In this document: piece after piece, positions 45,411-60,627 of the stretch
Layout of the letters: each line of letters starts with the position of its first letter
Numbering within the stretch: position 1 is the stretch's first letter
DNA from: Pseudomonas putida S13.1.2
GTDB lineage: Bacteria; Pseudomonadota; Gammaproteobacteria; Pseudomonadales; Pseudomonadaceae
Length of the DNA stretch: 64,000 bases
Assembly: GCF_000498395.2 (NCBI RefSeq)
Contig: NZ_CP010979.1
Location: forward strand, 1-64,000
Direction of reading: 5' to 3'
Translations under genes and position numbers: made by a program
The notes under the pieces: generated by a model
What the model was told of the DNA's origin: nothing
Seen by the model: the letters and a program-made list of their open reading frames with translations, nothing else
The model's database searches: none

Positions 45411-46196
45411 ATGAAGAAGCTCGCACTGCTTGGCGCCCTGGCGCTGTCTGTGTTTTCCCTGGTGTCGCAGGCCGAAGAAAAACCCCTGAAAATCGGCATT
45501 GAAGCAGCCTACCCGCCCTTCGCCTTCAAGCAGCCCGATGGCAGCATCGCCGGTTTCGACTACGACATCGGCAACGCCCTGTGCGAACAGATGAAAGCCA
45601 AGTGCACCTGGGTCGAGCAGGAGTTCGACGGCCTGATCCCGGCGCTGAAAGTGCGCAAGATCGACGCCATTCTGTCGTCCATGTCGATCACTGAAGACCG
45701 CAAGAAGTCGGTCGACTTCACCAAGCGCTACTACCTGACCCCGGCGCGCCTGGTCATGAAGGACGGCACCGCTGTCAGAGACAGCCTGGATGAGCTCAAA
45801 GGCAAGAAGATCGGCGTGCAGCGTGGCTCGATCCATGACCGCTTCGCCAAGGAAGTGCTGGGCGCCAAAGGTGCCACCGTGGTGCCTTACGGTACCCAGA
45901 ACGAAATCTACCTGGACGTGGCAGCCGGTCGCCTCGACGGCACCGTGGCTGACGCCACCCTGCTGGAAGACGGCTTCCTCAAGACCGACGCCGGCAAGGG
46001 CTTCGCCTTCGTAGGCCCGGCCTTCACCGACGCCAAGTACTTCGGTGACGGCATCGGCATTGCCGTGCGCAAGGGTGACAAGGCGAACGTCGACCGCATC
46101 AACGCGGCTATCGACGCCATCCGTGCCAACGGCAAGTACAAAGAAATCGAGAAGAAGTACTTCAACTTCGACATCTACGGTCCAGACTCGAACTAA
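45411..46196 (+). CDS. aotJ: Arginine/ornithine ABC transporter substrate-binding protein
   Basis: 261-residue periplasmic binding protein: signal peptide [21 protein letters not shown], then the family-3 fold with [28 protein letters not shown] and [15 protein letters not shown]. It binds arginine and ornithine and passes them to AotQ/AotM. GGAG lies 8 bases before the ATG. A longer in-frame frame starts inside the ArgR region. A strong hairpin follows its stop, before aotQ. Confidence 0.93.
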   Translation: MKKLALLGALALSVFSLVSQAEEKPLKIGIEAAYPPFAFKQPDGSIAGFDYDIGNALCEQMKAKCTWVEQEFDGLIPALKVRKIDAILSSMSITEDRKKSVDFTKRYYLTPARLVMKDGTAVRDSLDELKGKKIGVQRGSIHDRFAKEVLGAKGATVVPYGTQNEIYLDVAAGRLDGTVADATLLEDGFLKTDAGKGFAFVGPAFTDAKYFGDGIGIAVRKGDKANVDRINAAIDAIRANGKYKEIEKKYFNFDIYGPDSN

Positions 46197-46217
46197 GACG
46201 TCGGGTTTCACCTGTGC

Positions 46218-46259
46218 AATGGTGCAAACAGCAGAGGCTCTGAGGTTTGCACCATTTTT
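46218..46259 (+). terminator. Terminator-like hairpin between aotJ and aotQ
   Basis: AATGGTGCAAAC and GTTTGCACCATT form a perfect 12-bp stem with a 15-base loop, then TTT. It lies in the 88-bp gap, so it should end or stabilise most aotJ transcripts and lower the permease genes relative to the binding protein. Confidence 0.85.
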
Positions 46260-46284
46260 CATTCTCTAGGTCGAGGACCTCATC

Positions 46285-46974
46285 ATGTTGAAAGGCTACG
46301 GGGCAGTCATCCTCGACGGGGCGTGGCTGACGCTGCAGCTTGCCCTGTCGTCGATGGCCCTGGCCATCGTGCTCGGCCTGATCGGTGTGGCGCTGCGCTT
46401 GTCGCCGGTGCGCTGGCTGGCCTGGCTGGGCGATCTGTACTCCACGGTGATCCGTGGTATTCCGGACCTGGTCCTGATCCTGCTGATCTTCTACGGCGGG
46501 CAAGACATCATCAACCGGGTGGCGCCGCTGCTCGGCTACGAAGACTACATCGACCTGAATCCGCTGGCTGCGGGTATTGGTACGCTGGGCTTCATCTTTG
46601 GCGCGTACCTGTCGGAAACCTTCCGCGGTGCCTTCCTCGGCATTCCCAAAGGCCAGGCCGAAGCAGGCGTGGCGTATGGCATGAGCAACCGTCAGGTGTT
46701 CTTCCGCATCCAGGTGCCGCAAATGATTCGCCTGGCGATCCCCGGCTTCACCAACAACTGGCTGGTGCTGACCAAGGCCACTGCGCTGATTTCGGTAGTG
46801 GGCCTGCAGGACATGATGTTCAAGGCCAAGCAGGCGGCCGATGCCACCCGCGAGCCGTTCACCTTCTTCCTGGCGGTGGCGGCCCTGTACCTGGTGCTGA
46901 CCAGTGTCTCGCTGCTGGCCCTGAAGTATCTCGAGCGCCGCTACTCGGTGGGCGTCAAGGTGGCTGAACTATGA
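46285..46974 (+). CDS. aotQ: Arginine/ornithine ABC transporter permease AotQ
   Basis: 229-residue inner-membrane permease with five to six helices and the EAA-loop FGAYLSETFRGAFLGIPKGQAEAG near residues 105-128, of the HisQ type. The last four bases overlap the aotM ATG (ATGA), implying translational coupling. Confidence 0.93.
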   Translation: MLKGYGAVILDGAWLTLQLALSSMALAIVLGLIGVALRLSPVRWLAWLGDLYSTVIRGIPDLVLILLIFYGGQDIINRVAPLLGYEDYIDLNPLAAGIGTLGFIFGAYLSETFRGAFLGIPKGQAEAGVAYGMSNRQVFFRIQVPQMIRLAIPGFTNNWLVLTKATALISVVGLQDMMFKAKQAADATREPFTFFLAVAALYLVLTSVSLLALKYLERRYSVGVKVAEL

Positions 46975-47669
46975 TCTTCGACTACAACGTCGTCTGGGAG
47001 GCATTGCCGATGTACTTCGGCGGCCTGCTGACTACCCTCAAGCTGCTGGCGATTTCGCTGTTCTTCGGCCTGCTGGCGGCCATTCCGCTTGGCCTGATGC
47101 GCGTGTCCAAGCAGCCTGCGATCAATCTTGTGGCGTGGCTCTACACCTACGTGATCCGCGGCACGCCAATGCTGGTGCAGCTGTTCCTGATCTACTACGG
47201 CCTGGCGCAGTTCGAGGCGGTGCGCGAAAGCTTCCTCTGGCCGCTGCTGTCCAGTGCCACGTTCTGCGCCTGCCTGGCGTTCGGCGTCAACACCAGTGCC
47301 TACACCGCAGAAATCATCGCCGGCAGCCTCAAGGCCACGCCCCATGGCGAGATCGAGGCGGCCAAGGCCATGGGCATGTCGCGCATGAAGATGTACCGGC
47401 GCATCCTGCTGCCGTCGGCCCTGCGCCGGGCGCTGCCGCAGTACAGCAACGAAGTGATCATGATGCTGCAGACCACCAGCCTGGCATCGATCGTCACCCT
47501 GATCGACATTACCGGTGCCGCACGCACGGTCAATGCCCAGTACTACCTGCCTTTCGAGGCCTACATCACGGCGGGCGTGTTCTACCTGTGCCTGACCTTC
47601 ATCCTGGTGCGCCTGTTCAAGATGGCCGAACGCCGTTGGCTCGGCTACCTGGCGCCGCGCAAGCACTGA
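46971..47669 (+). CDS. aotM: Arginine/ornithine ABC transporter permease AotM
   Basis: 232-residue HisM-type permease partnering AotQ. It has an EAA loop, SAYTAEIIAGSLKATPHGEIEAAKAMGMS, near 106-134, and about five helices. Start overlaps the end of aotQ by 4 bases; the gap to aotP is 22 bp. Confidence 0.93.
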   Translation: MIFDYNVVWEALPMYFGGLLTTLKLLAISLFFGLLAAIPLGLMRVSKQPAINLVAWLYTYVIRGTPMLVQLFLIYYGLAQFEAVRESFLWPLLSSATFCACLAFGVNTSAYTAEIIAGSLKATPHGEIEAAKAMGMSRMKMYRRILLPSALRRALPQYSNEVIMMLQTTSLASIVTLIDITGAARTVNAQYYLPFEAYITAGVFYLCLTFILVRLFKMAERRWLGYLAPRKH

Positions 47670-47691
47670 CCGCTTTGTGAGAATCGACAGC

Positions 47692-48456
47692 ATGTACAAA
47701 CTCGAAGTCCAAGACCTGCACAAGCGCTACGGCAGCCATGAAGTGCTCAAGGGCGTGTCCCTGGCGGCCAAGGCTGGCGACGTCATCAGCATCATCGGCT
47801 CCAGTGGTTCGGGCAAGTCGACCTTCCTGCGCTGCATCAACCTGCTGGAGCAGCCACACGCCGGCAAGATCCTGCTCAACAACGAAGAGCTCAAGCTGGT
47901 CGCCGGCAAGGACGGCGCGCTGAAGGCCTCCGACCCGCGCCAGCTGCAGCGCATGCGCTCGCGCCTGTCGATGGTGTTTCAGCACTTCAACCTGTGGTCG
48001 CACATGACGGCGCTGGAGAACGTGATCGAAGCGCCGGTACACGTGTTGGGCATGAACAAGAAGGAGGCTCTTGAAAAGGCCGAGCACTACCTGGCCAAGG
48101 TGGGGGTCGCCCACCGCAAGGATGCCTTCCCGGGGCATATGTCGGGTGGTGAGCAACAACGTGTGGCAATTGCCCGGGCCTTGGCCGTGGAGCCGGAGGT
48201 TATGCTGTTCGACGAGCCGACCTCGGCACTCGACCCCGAGCTGGTGGGTGATGTGCTCAAGGTCATGCAGGCGCTGGCTCAGGAAGGCCGCACCATGGTG
48301 GTGGTGACCCACGAAATGGGCTTTGCTCGCGAGGTGTCCAACCAGCTGGTGTTCCTGCACAAAGGCCTGGTGGAAGAGGCCGGCTGCCCACGCGAAGTAC
48401 TGGCCAACCCGCAGTCGGAGCGCCTGAAGCAGTTCCTCTCCGGCAGCCTGAAGTAA
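47692..48456 (+). CDS. aotP: Arginine/ornithine ABC transporter ATP-binding protein
   Basis: 254-residue ATPase that powers AotQM. Walker A GSSGSGKST (36-44), the signature MSGGEQQRVAIARAL near 157 and Walker B MLFDEPTSALDPE near 179 are all intact. The ATG at 47692 (MYKLEVQDLHKRYGSHEVLKG) matches P. aeruginosa AotP; an in-frame start five codons earlier is less likely. Last gene of the transporter operon, followed 98 bp later by argR. Confidence 0.94.
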   Translation: MYKLEVQDLHKRYGSHEVLKGVSLAAKAGDVISIIGSSGSGKSTFLRCINLLEQPHAGKILLNNEELKLVAGKDGALKASDPRQLQRMRSRLSMVFQHFNLWSHMTALENVIEAPVHVLGMNKKEALEKAEHYLAKVGVAHRKDAFPGHMSGGEQQRVAIARALAVEPEVMLFDEPTSALDPELVGDVLKVMQALAQEGRTMVVVTHEMGFAREVSNQLVFLHKGLVEEAGCPREVLANPQSERLKQFLSGSLK

Positions 48457-48486
48457 AAGCTGCATTTTTGCACCAGAATAGGGCAT

Positions 48487-48505
48487 GCTGCGCTGCGAGC
48501 GCAGC
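48487..48505. repeat. Hairpin between aotP and argR
   Basis: GCTGCGCT-GCG-AGCGCAGC: perfect 8-bp stem in the 98-bp gap. No T-run follows, so it is not a typical terminator. Confidence 0.6.
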
Positions 48506-48554
48506 CTGACCCGGCGCACAGACTCGAACGACCTCAGGTTTCGGACCGCACCCT

Positions 48555-49535
48555 ATGACCACCCAGCGAATCGGTTTTCTCATCTGGCCCAGCACCAGGC
48601 CCTTGACCCTGGCGCTGGCCGAGGAAGTGTTGCAGGTGGCGCAGCGGGTGCATCCGGACGTGGTTTACGAACTGGCCTTTTTGCAGGCGGAGCCTGCGCC
48701 AGAGGGTGGTTGGCGCCTGCCGGGCGAGCCGTGGGCCGGCCGCCTGGAGGGTTGCCACAAGCTGTTCCTGCTTGCTGACGAGCCGCCTGCGGCGGTAGGG
48801 GCTGCCTTGTCGACTGCGCTCAAGCAACTGGCGCGCAGTGGCTGCATGATCGCCGGCCTGTCTGCCGGGGTTTATCCGCTGGCGATGCTGGGCCTGCTCG
48901 ACGGCTATCGGGCTGCGGTGCACTGGCGCTGGCAAGACGATTTTGCCGAACGCTTCCCCAAGGTCATCGCCACCAGCCACCTGTTCGACTGGGACCGTGA
49001 TCGCCTGACTGCCTGTGGCGGCATCGCCGTGGCAGACCTGCTGCTGGCAGTGCTGGCCCGTGATCACGGGGCGGAACTGGCGGGGGCGGTGTCGGAAGAG
49101 CTGGTGGTGGAGCGCATCCGTGAGGGGGGCGAGCGTCAGCGCATTCCGCTGCAGAATCGCCTGGGTTCGAGTCATCCCAAGCTGACCCAGGCGGTGCTGT
49201 TGATGGAAGCGAACATCGAAGAACCGTTGACCACCGACGAGATTGCCCAGCATGTGTGCGTGTCGCGTCGGCAGCTGGAGCGCATCTTCAAGCAGTACCT
49301 TAACCGCGTGCCGAGCCAGTACTACCTGGAGCTTCGGCTGAACAAGGCGCGGCAGATGCTGATGCAGACCAGCAAGTCGATCATCCAGATTGGTTTGTCC
49401 TGTGGCTTCTCCTCGGGGCCGCATTTCTCCAGTGCCTACCGCAACTTCTTTGGCGCCACGCCACGGGAAGACCGGAACCAGCGGCGAAGCAGCAGCCCGT
49501 TCGAACTGAGCTCGGCACCTGCCGAAAAGGGCTGA
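48555..49535 (+). CDS. argR: ArgR, AraC-family arginine regulator
   Basis: 326-residue regulator of the AraC family unlike the hexameric E. coli ArgR. It has an N-terminal DJ-1/PfpI-like domain (SAGVYPLAMLGLLDGYRAAVHW in the middle) and C-terminal helix-turn-helix motifs (TTDEIAQHVCVSRRQLERIF; SIIQIGLSCGFSSGPHFSSAY). It activates the aot and aru operons in response to arginine and is probably autoregulated as part of the aot operon, since it lies just after aotP. Length close to the P. aeruginosa protein. Confidence 0.92.
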   Translation: MTTQRIGFLIWPSTRPLTLALAEEVLQVAQRVHPDVVYELAFLQAEPAPEGGWRLPGEPWAGRLEGCHKLFLLADEPPAAVGAALSTALKQLARSGCMIAGLSAGVYPLAMLGLLDGYRAAVHWRWQDDFAERFPKVIATSHLFDWDRDRLTACGGIAVADLLLAVLARDHGAELAGAVSEELVVERIREGGERQRIPLQNRLGSSHPKLTQAVLLMEANIEEPLTTDEIAQHVCVSRRQLERIFKQYLNRVPSQYYLELRLNKARQMLMQTSKSIIQIGLSCGFSSGPHFSSAYRNFFGATPREDRNQRRSSSPFELSSAPAEKG

Positions 49536-49554
49536 TTCCCCTGTTGCCTGCACT

Positions 49555-49647
49555 GGCCCTATCGCCGGCAAGCCAGCTCCCACAGGTACCCGCAAGCCTC
49601 AGGGCCTGTGGTGACCCTGTGGGAGCTGGCTTGCCGGCGATAGGGTC
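49555..49647. repeat. REP pair, type A (inverted)
   Basis: Inverted units with the GCCGGCAAGCCAGCTCCCAC core, between argR and aruC. Confidence 0.92.
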
Positions 49648-49676
49648 GGCGTAGGCAGCCACTCTTCTATATGTGA

Positions 49677-51098
<1,422 letters not shown>

Positions 51099-51114
51099 TC
51101 CGCCTGCGGTCCCG

Positions 51115-51150
51115 TCGCCGGCCCGCGCCCCTGGCGGGCCTGGCCGGCGA
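51115..51150 (+). repeat. Hairpin in the aruC-aruF gap
   Basis: TCGCCGGCCCGC pairs with GCGGGC and CGGCGA on the right with a small bulge. It may be a decayed REP or an RNA-processing hairpin. Confidence 0.5.
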
Positions 51151-51233
51151 TACCCGATTCCACTGCAGGTGCCCGTGTACCTGCCGTTTTTCCGTGCCGC
51201 CGTGAGCGGCCCGTATTCCAAAGGAGTGACACC

Positions 51234-52253
51234 ATGCTGGTGATGCGCCCCGCGCAAATGGCTGATCTGAACGAAGTGCAGCGCATGGCTGCAGACAGCC
51301 CCATTGGTGTCACCTCGCTGCCGGACGACGCTGCTCGCCTGGGCGACAAGATCGCCGCTTCCGAGACTTCTTTCGCCGCCGAGGTCAGCTTCAACGGCGA
51401 GGAAAGCTACTTTTTTGTGCTCGAAGACAGCGAGACCGGCAAGCTGGCCGGCTGCTCGGCCATAGTTGCTTCGGCCGGCTACTCCGAGCCGTTCTACAGT
51501 TTTCGTAACGAAACCTTCGTGCACGCCTCGCGCGAGCTGAAGATCCACAACAAGATCCACGTGCTGTCGCTGTGTCATGACCTCACCGGCAACAGCCTGC
51601 TGACCAGCTTCTATGTATTGCCGGAGCTGGTGAACAGTGGCTGGGCCGAGCTCAATTCGCGCGGTCGCCTGCTGTTCATGGCCGCGCACCCGGAGCGTTT
51701 CGCCGATTCGGTAGTGACCGAAATCGTCGGCTACAGCGACGAGAATGGCGAATCGCCGTTCTGGGATGCCATCGGCCGCAATTTCTTCGACCTCAACTAC
51801 TCCGACGCCGAGCGCCTGTGTGGCCTGAAGAGCCGCACCTTCCTCGCCGAACTGATGCCGCACTACCCGATCTACGTGCCGCTGCTGCCCGATGAGGCGC
51901 AGGAAGCCATGGGCCAGGTGCACCCGCGCGCGCAGATCACCTTCGACATCCTCATGCGCGAAGGCTTCGAAACCGAGCACTACATCGACATCTTCGACGG
52001 CGGCCCGACCCTGCATGCGCGCACCTCGGGTATTCGCTCGATTGCCCAGAGCCGGTCGGCGCCGGTGAAAATCGAGGACGCCCCGGGCAAGGGTGGGCGC
52101 CCGTACCTGGTGTGCAATGGCCAGTTGCAGGATTACCGCGCGGTGCTGCTGGACCTCGACTGGGTGCCCGGCAAACCGGTGTGTCTGAGCGTGGCTGCGG
52201 CCGATGCACTGGGTGTGGGCGAGGGTGGCAGCGTGCGCCTGGTCGCGGTCTGA
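51234..52253 (+). CDS. aruF: Arginine N-succinyltransferase, alpha subunit
   Basis: 339-residue GNAT-related subunit of the first AST-pathway enzyme, which succinylates arginine with succinyl-CoA. It shows the family segments LVMRPAQMADLNEVQRMA, ETSFAAEVSFNGEESYFFVLED and NSGWAELNSRGRLLFMAAHPE. Pseudomonads have two related subunits, AruF and AruG, encoded in tandem here. AAGGAGTG lies before the ATG. Confidence 0.94.
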   Translation: MLVMRPAQMADLNEVQRMAADSPIGVTSLPDDAARLGDKIAASETSFAAEVSFNGEESYFFVLEDSETGKLAGCSAIVASAGYSEPFYSFRNETFVHASRELKIHNKIHVLSLCHDLTGNSLLTSFYVLPELVNSGWAELNSRGRLLFMAAHPERFADSVVTEIVGYSDENGESPFWDAIGRNFFDLNYSDAERLCGLKSRTFLAELMPHYPIYVPLLPDEAQEAMGQVHPRAQITFDILMREGFETEHYIDIFDGGPTLHARTSGIRSIAQSRSAPVKIEDAPGKGGRPYLVCNGQLQDYRAVLLDLDWVPGKPVCLSVAAADALGVGEGGSVRLVAV

Positions 52254-52331
52254 GGTCTGGTAACAGACGTTTCGGGATTGATGCGTTAGAAGAGTTTTGC
52301 GCCGGCCGACGCCGCCGCACAAGGAGATAGC

Positions 52332-53360
52332 ATGATCGTTCGTCCTGTACGCAGCAGCGATTTGCCTGCGTTGATCGAATTGGCACGCAGCACCGGCACC
52401 ACCGGGCTGACCACGCTGCCGGCCAACGAAGAACGCCTGGGGCATCGCGTTGGCTGGGCGGAAAAGAGCTTCCGTGGCGAAGCCGAGCGTGGCGACACCG
52501 ACTACCTGTTCGTGCTGGAAAACGACGAAGGCCTGGTGGTGGGTATCAGTGCCATCGCCGGTGCCGTCGGCCTGCGCGAGCCTTGGTACAACTATCGGGT
52601 CGGCCTCACCGTCAGCGCTTCGCAGGAGCTGAAGATCTATCGCGAAATCCCCACCCTGTTCCTCGCCAACGACCTGACCGGCAACTCCGAGTTGTGCTCG
52701 CTGTTCCTGCGCAGCGATCACCGCTCCGGGCTTAATGGCCGCCTGCTGTCGCGCGCGCGCATGCTGTTCATTGCCGAGTTCCCGGAGCTGTTCGGCAAGA
52801 AGATCATCGCCGAAATGCGCGGCATGTCCGACGAGCAGGGGCGTTCGCCTTTCTGGGAAAGCCTTGGCCGGCATTTCTTCAAGATGGAGTTCAGCCAGGC
52901 GGACTACCTGACCGGTGTAGGCAACAAGTCGTTCATCGCCGAACTGATGCCCAAGTTCCCGCTGTATACCTGCTTCCTGTCCGAGGCGGCGCGCGACGTG
53001 ATCGGTCGTGTGCACGTCGACACCGAGCCGGCGCTGGCCATGCTCAAGCAGGAAGGCTTCAACTACCAGGGCTATGTCGACATTTTCGACGCAGGCCCTG
53101 CCATCGAGTGTGATACCGCCAAGATCCGCGCCGTGCGCGAGAGCCAGACCTTGGTGCTGGCGGTGGGCACGCCGGGCGATGACGCCACCCCTTACATCAT
53201 CCACAACCGCAAACGCGACGATTGCCGCATCACTGCCGCTCCGGCGCGGCTGGCCGCCGGTACCCTGGTGGTCGACCCGTTGACCGCCAAGCGCCTGCGC
53301 ATGGGCGCCGGCGACAATGTGCGTGCCGTGCCATTGTCGGCCAGCCGGGAGGCCCAATAA
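52332..53360 (+). CDS. aruG: Arginine N-succinyltransferase, beta subunit
   Basis: 342-residue partner of AruF and homologous to it, from an ancient duplication: IVRPVRSSDLPALIELARSTG, ERGDTDYLFVLENDEGLVVG and NGRLLSRARMLFIAEFPELFGKK align with AruF. The active enzyme is a heteromer. AAGGAG lies before the ATG. The stop directly abuts the astD ATG. Confidence 0.94.
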   Translation: MIVRPVRSSDLPALIELARSTGTTGLTTLPANEERLGHRVGWAEKSFRGEAERGDTDYLFVLENDEGLVVGISAIAGAVGLREPWYNYRVGLTVSASQELKIYREIPTLFLANDLTGNSELCSLFLRSDHRSGLNGRLLSRARMLFIAEFPELFGKKIIAEMRGMSDEQGRSPFWESLGRHFFKMEFSQADYLTGVGNKSFIAELMPKFPLYTCFLSEAARDVIGRVHVDTEPALAMLKQEGFNYQGYVDIFDAGPAIECDTAKIRAVRESQTLVLAVGTPGDDATPYIIHNRKRDDCRITAAPARLAAGTLVVDPLTAKRLRMGAGDNVRAVPLSASREAQ

Positions 53361-54824
<1,464 letters not shown>

Positions 54825-54847
54825 CAACAGGTCACGGAGCCTAGCCG

Positions 54848-56197
54848 ATGAAATCCTATGAAGTGAATTTTGATGGCCTGGTGGGGCCTACCCACAACTA
54901 TGGCGGCCTGTCTTACGGCAACGTGGCTTCGCAGAGCAACAGCCAGCAAGGTTCCAACCCGCGCGAAGCCGCGCGCCAGGGGCTGGCGAAAATGAAAGCG
55001 CTGGCCGACATGGGCTTCAAGCAAGGCGTGCTGGCACCGCAAGAGCGCCCGGATGTGGCCGCGCTGCGCCGCCTGGGCTTTAGCGGCAGCGATGCCGAGG
55101 TCATCCAGCGTGCTGCGAAAGAAGCCATGCCGTTGCTGGTGGCCAGCTGCTCGGCGTCGAGCATGTGGGTGGCCAATGCGGCCACGGTCAGCCCCAGTGC
55201 CGACACGGCCGATGGCCGCGTGCACTTCACCGCCGCCAACCTGAACTGCAAGTACCACCGCAGCATCGAGCACCCGACCACCAGCCGTGTGCTGGGCGCC
55301 ATGTTCAACAACGAGAAACACTTTGCCCACCACGAAGCTTTGCCGGCCGTGGCACAGTTCGGTGACGAGGGCGCGGCCAACCACACGCGTTTCTGCCGTG
55401 CCTATGGCGACGCGGGTGTGGAGTTTTTCGTGTATGGCCGCAGTGCCTTCGACAGCCGTTACCCGGCGCCGCAGAAGTATCCGGCCCGGCAAACCCTGGA
55501 GGCCTCGCAGGCCGTGGCCCGGCTGCATGGGCTGAGCGATGGCGGTGTGGTCTACGCTCAACAGAACCCCGCTGTGATCGATCAGGGCGTGTTCCATAAC
55601 GATGTAATTTCGGTGGGCAACGGCGAGGTGCTGTTCTATCACGAGGACGCTTTCCTCGAGACCGACGCGGTGCTTGGCCAGCTGCGAGCTAAACTGGCCA
55701 GCAAGGGTGGCAGCTTCCAGGCCATCTGTGTGCCACGGGCGGCGGTGGCGGTAGAGGATGCCGTGCGCTCGTACCTGTTCAACAGCCAGCTGCTCAGCCG
55801 CGATGACGGCTCCATGCTGCTGGTGGTGCCGGAGGAGTGCCGCAACAACGAGCGGGTCTGGGCCTACCTGGGCCAGCTGACCAGCCAGGGTGGCCCGGTC
55901 AGGGAGGTCAAGGTATTTGACCTCAAGCAAAGCATGCAGAACGGCGGTGGCCCGGCTTGCCTGCGTCTGCGCGTGGCGTTGCAGGAATCGGAACTGGCGG
56001 CGGTCAACCAAGGGGTTATCATGACCGCCCCGCTGTACGACACCCTGGTGCAGTGGGTCGACAAGCATTACCGCGATCGCCTGGGCGAAGCGGACCTGGC
56101 CGACCCGCAGCTGCTGGTGGAATGCCGTACGGCACTGGACGAATTGACCCAGATCCTGAAGTTGGGCTCGGTATATCCGTTCCAACGCCAACCTTGA
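54848..56197 (+). CDS. astB: N-succinylarginine dihydrolase
   Basis: 449-residue enzyme of the amidinotransferase fold that hydrolyses succinylarginine to succinylornithine, CO2 and ammonia. Start [21 protein letters not shown] is the family N-terminus; DPARG-type and [16 protein letters not shown] segments follow, and the C-terminus [14 protein letters not shown] holds a conserved region. GGAGCC lies before the ATG. aruB is a synonym. Confidence 0.95.
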   Translation: MKSYEVNFDGLVGPTHNYGGLSYGNVASQSNSQQGSNPREAARQGLAKMKALADMGFKQGVLAPQERPDVAALRRLGFSGSDAEVIQRAAKEAMPLLVASCSASSMWVANAATVSPSADTADGRVHFTAANLNCKYHRSIEHPTTSRVLGAMFNNEKHFAHHEALPAVAQFGDEGAANHTRFCRAYGDAGVEFFVYGRSAFDSRYPAPQKYPARQTLEASQAVARLHGLSDGGVVYAQQNPAVIDQGVFHNDVISVGNGEVLFYHEDAFLETDAVLGQLRAKLASKGGSFQAICVPRAAVAVEDAVRSYLFNSQLLSRDDGSMLLVVPEECRNNERVWAYLGQLTSQGGPVREVKVFDLKQSMQNGGGPACLRLRVALQESELAAVNQGVIMTAPLYDTLVQWVDKHYRDRLGEADLADPQLLVECRTALDELTQILKLGSVYPFQRQP

Positions 56198-56211
56198 AGA
56201 GAGACTTTGCA

Positions 56212-56502
56212 ATGACCGACGCCCTGCGCCTGATCCTCGAAGATGAAGACGGCACCCAGCTGGAAACCTCCTGCACCCGCTTTGCCGTGGTTTGGCAAGG
56301 CAAGGAAGTGTGGATTCAGCAGGACGGCCGTGGCCAGCTGCTGATCGGTGTGGATGTCGATGAAGACGACACCGAATACGCCAACCTGCTGCTGCGCCCG
56401 ATGGCCACCAACCTGGTCAGCCTGCAGCTGGAAATGGAGCCGGCCGAGGTTGGCGAAGACGACGATCACGTCCATGGCCCCGACTGCGGCCACCACCACT
56501 AA
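56212..56502 (+). CDS. Small His-tailed protein in the arginine operon (PA0900-like)
   Basis: 96-residue acidic protein beginning [18 protein letters not shown] and ending [14 protein letters not shown], a Cys/His-rich tail that could bind a metal. It lies between astB (14-bp gap) and astE (10-bp gap) in the same direction, the position of PA0900 in P. aeruginosa, so it is a conserved member of this operon. Function unknown; annotation as a topoisomerase is unsupported by anything I see. Confidence 0.8.
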   Translation: MTDALRLILEDEDGTQLETSCTRFAVVWQGKEVWIQQDGRGQLLIGVDVDEDDTEYANLLLRPMATNLVSLQLEMEPAEVGEDDDHVHGPDCGHHH

Positions 56503-56512
56503 GGAAGCCCCT

Positions 56513-57520
56513 ATGCTCGCCCTTGGCAAATTGCTTGAGCTGACCCTCACCGATCACGAACCGGCCGAGAAGACCCAAGTGACACCCAAGGGCGCGCGTT
56601 TGCGCTGGCTGGGGGAGGGCGCGCTCGAAGTGCGCCCGGCCGAAAGCGAGGATTGCGGGCTGGACTTGCTGTTGTCTGCCGGCATTCATGGCAACGAAAC
56701 GGCGCCGATCGAATTGCTCGAACGGCTGCTGCACGGTGTGGCCAACGGCAAGATCAAACCCCGGGCACGGCTGTTGTTCCTGTTCGGCAACCCGGCGGCT
56801 ATCCGCAAGGGCGAGCGCTTCATCGAGCAGGACATCAACCGGCTGTTCAACGGGCGCCATGAGCTTTCCAGTGGTTTCGAGGCCTTGCGTGCCGCCGAGC
56901 TGGAACAGTTCGCCCGGGTGTTTTTCAGCAAGCCGGGGCGTAGCCGCCTGCATTACGACCTGCATACCGCCATCCGTGGTTCAAAGATCGAGCAATTTGC
57001 CTTGTACCCCTATAAAGAGGGGCGCAAGCACTCCCGTCGTGAACTGGCGCGCCTGGCGGCGGCAGGCATGGAGGCGGTGTTGCTGCAGAGCAAATCCTCC
57101 ATCACCTTCAGTGCCTTTACCTACGAGCAGCTGGAGGCCGAAGCTTTCACCCTGGAGCTGGGCAAGGCCCGCCCGTTTGGCCAGAACGAGCAGGTCAACC
57201 TCGACCGGCTGGAAGAACGCCTGATCCAGATCATCGAAGGCACCGAACCAGAGGGTGAAGGCTCGCTGGATGGCCTGCAACTGTTCAGTGTTTCTCGCGA
57301 GATCATCAAGCACAGCGACAGCTTCCACCTGCACCTGCCGGCGGACATCGAGAACTTCTCGGAGCTGAGCAAGGGTTACCTGCTGGCCGAAGACCTGGCC
57401 GAGACACGCTGGGTGGTGGAGGAGGAGGGCGCGCGCATCATCTTCCCCAACCCCAAGGTCAGGAACGGCTTGCGGGCGGGCATCCTGATCGTGCCGGATT
57501 CGGGGCAGCGGCTGGGCTGA
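56513..57520 (+). CDS. astE: Succinylglutamate desuccinylase
   Basis: 335-residue zinc-dependent hydrolase of the carboxypeptidase/aspartoacylase type, releasing glutamate and succinate from succinylglutamate, the last AST step. Zinc ligands His59 and Glu62 are in GIHGNETAP and the third His in [11 protein letters not shown] near 152. AAGGA lies before the ATG at 56513. The longer frame upstream overlaps the small His-tailed gene and is a reading artefact. aruE is a synonym. Confidence 0.94.
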   Translation: MLALGKLLELTLTDHEPAEKTQVTPKGARLRWLGEGALEVRPAESEDCGLDLLLSAGIHGNETAPIELLERLLHGVANGKIKPRARLLFLFGNPAAIRKGERFIEQDINRLFNGRHELSSGFEALRAAELEQFARVFFSKPGRSRLHYDLHTAIRGSKIEQFALYPYKEGRKHSRRELARLAAAGMEAVLLQSKSSITFSAFTYEQLEAEAFTLELGKARPFGQNEQVNLDRLEERLIQIIEGTEPEGEGSLDGLQLFSVSREIIKHSDSFHLHLPADIENFSELSKGYLLAEDLAETRWVVEEEGARIIFPNPKVRNGLRAGILIVPDSGQRLG

Positions 57521-57845
57521 TTGCCTGTCTTCCTGCCCCGGCCCTATCGCCGGCAAGCCAGCTCCCACAGGGGCTGCATGACAGCCAGACCTGTGGTTAT
57601 CCTGTGGGAGCTGGCTTGCCGGCGATAGGGCCCTGACAGGATGAATTGGATCCTTCCTTCCCCATGAAACTCTTTTAATTCACCGCCTGTTCCATTTTCC
57701 CTCCCCATCGGCGGTAATTGGCTTGCCAGTGGCGAAAGACAGGATTTAGCATCCGGTCATGTCATTTTCGTTTGCATAGCCCGAAAAACCGTCCAAACGA
57801 TGGTTTCTATCGTATAAACACACTGCATCGAGATTGCAGGACCGA
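57521..57845. other. Intergenic region between astE and alaS
   Basis: Holds a type A REP pair (57540-57632) and about 200 bp of moderately AT-rich sequence leading to the alaS promoter. No gene seen. Confidence 0.6.
57540..57632. repeat. REP pair, type A (inverted)
   Basis: Inverted units with the GCCGGCAAGCCAGCTCCCAC core, 18-20 bp after the astE stop. Confidence 0.92.
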
Positions 57846-57851
57846 TATAAT
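57823..57851 (+). promoter_or_regulatory. Promoter of alaS
   Basis: CTGCAT at 57823-57828, 17 bases, TATAAT at 57846-57851. Transcription should start near 57858. An inverted repeat GCGGCCCT (57852-57859) and AGGGCCGC (57892-57899) straddles this start. Confidence 0.7.
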
Positions 57852-57918
57852 GCGGCCCTTTGCCGTCGTTTCGTCGACGCGTTTGCCCAACAGGGCCGCC
57901 GTTTCCGTGGAAGAACCT

Positions 57919-60543
<2,625 letters not shown>

Positions 60544-60545
60544 GA

Positions 60546-60579
60546 TGAAGGGGCCGGCGGTCTAGTCGCCGGCCTCTTC
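60546..60579 (+). terminator. Hairpin after alaS
   Basis: GAAGGGGCCGGCG and CGCCGGCCTCTTC with a 7-base loop. The T-run lies about 10 bases later, so termination is possible but not classic. Confidence 0.55.
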
Positions 60580-60627
60580 ATGTTGGATTGTTTTTTGGGG
60601 CCCTGTATGGGCTGAGGCACCATTGAA

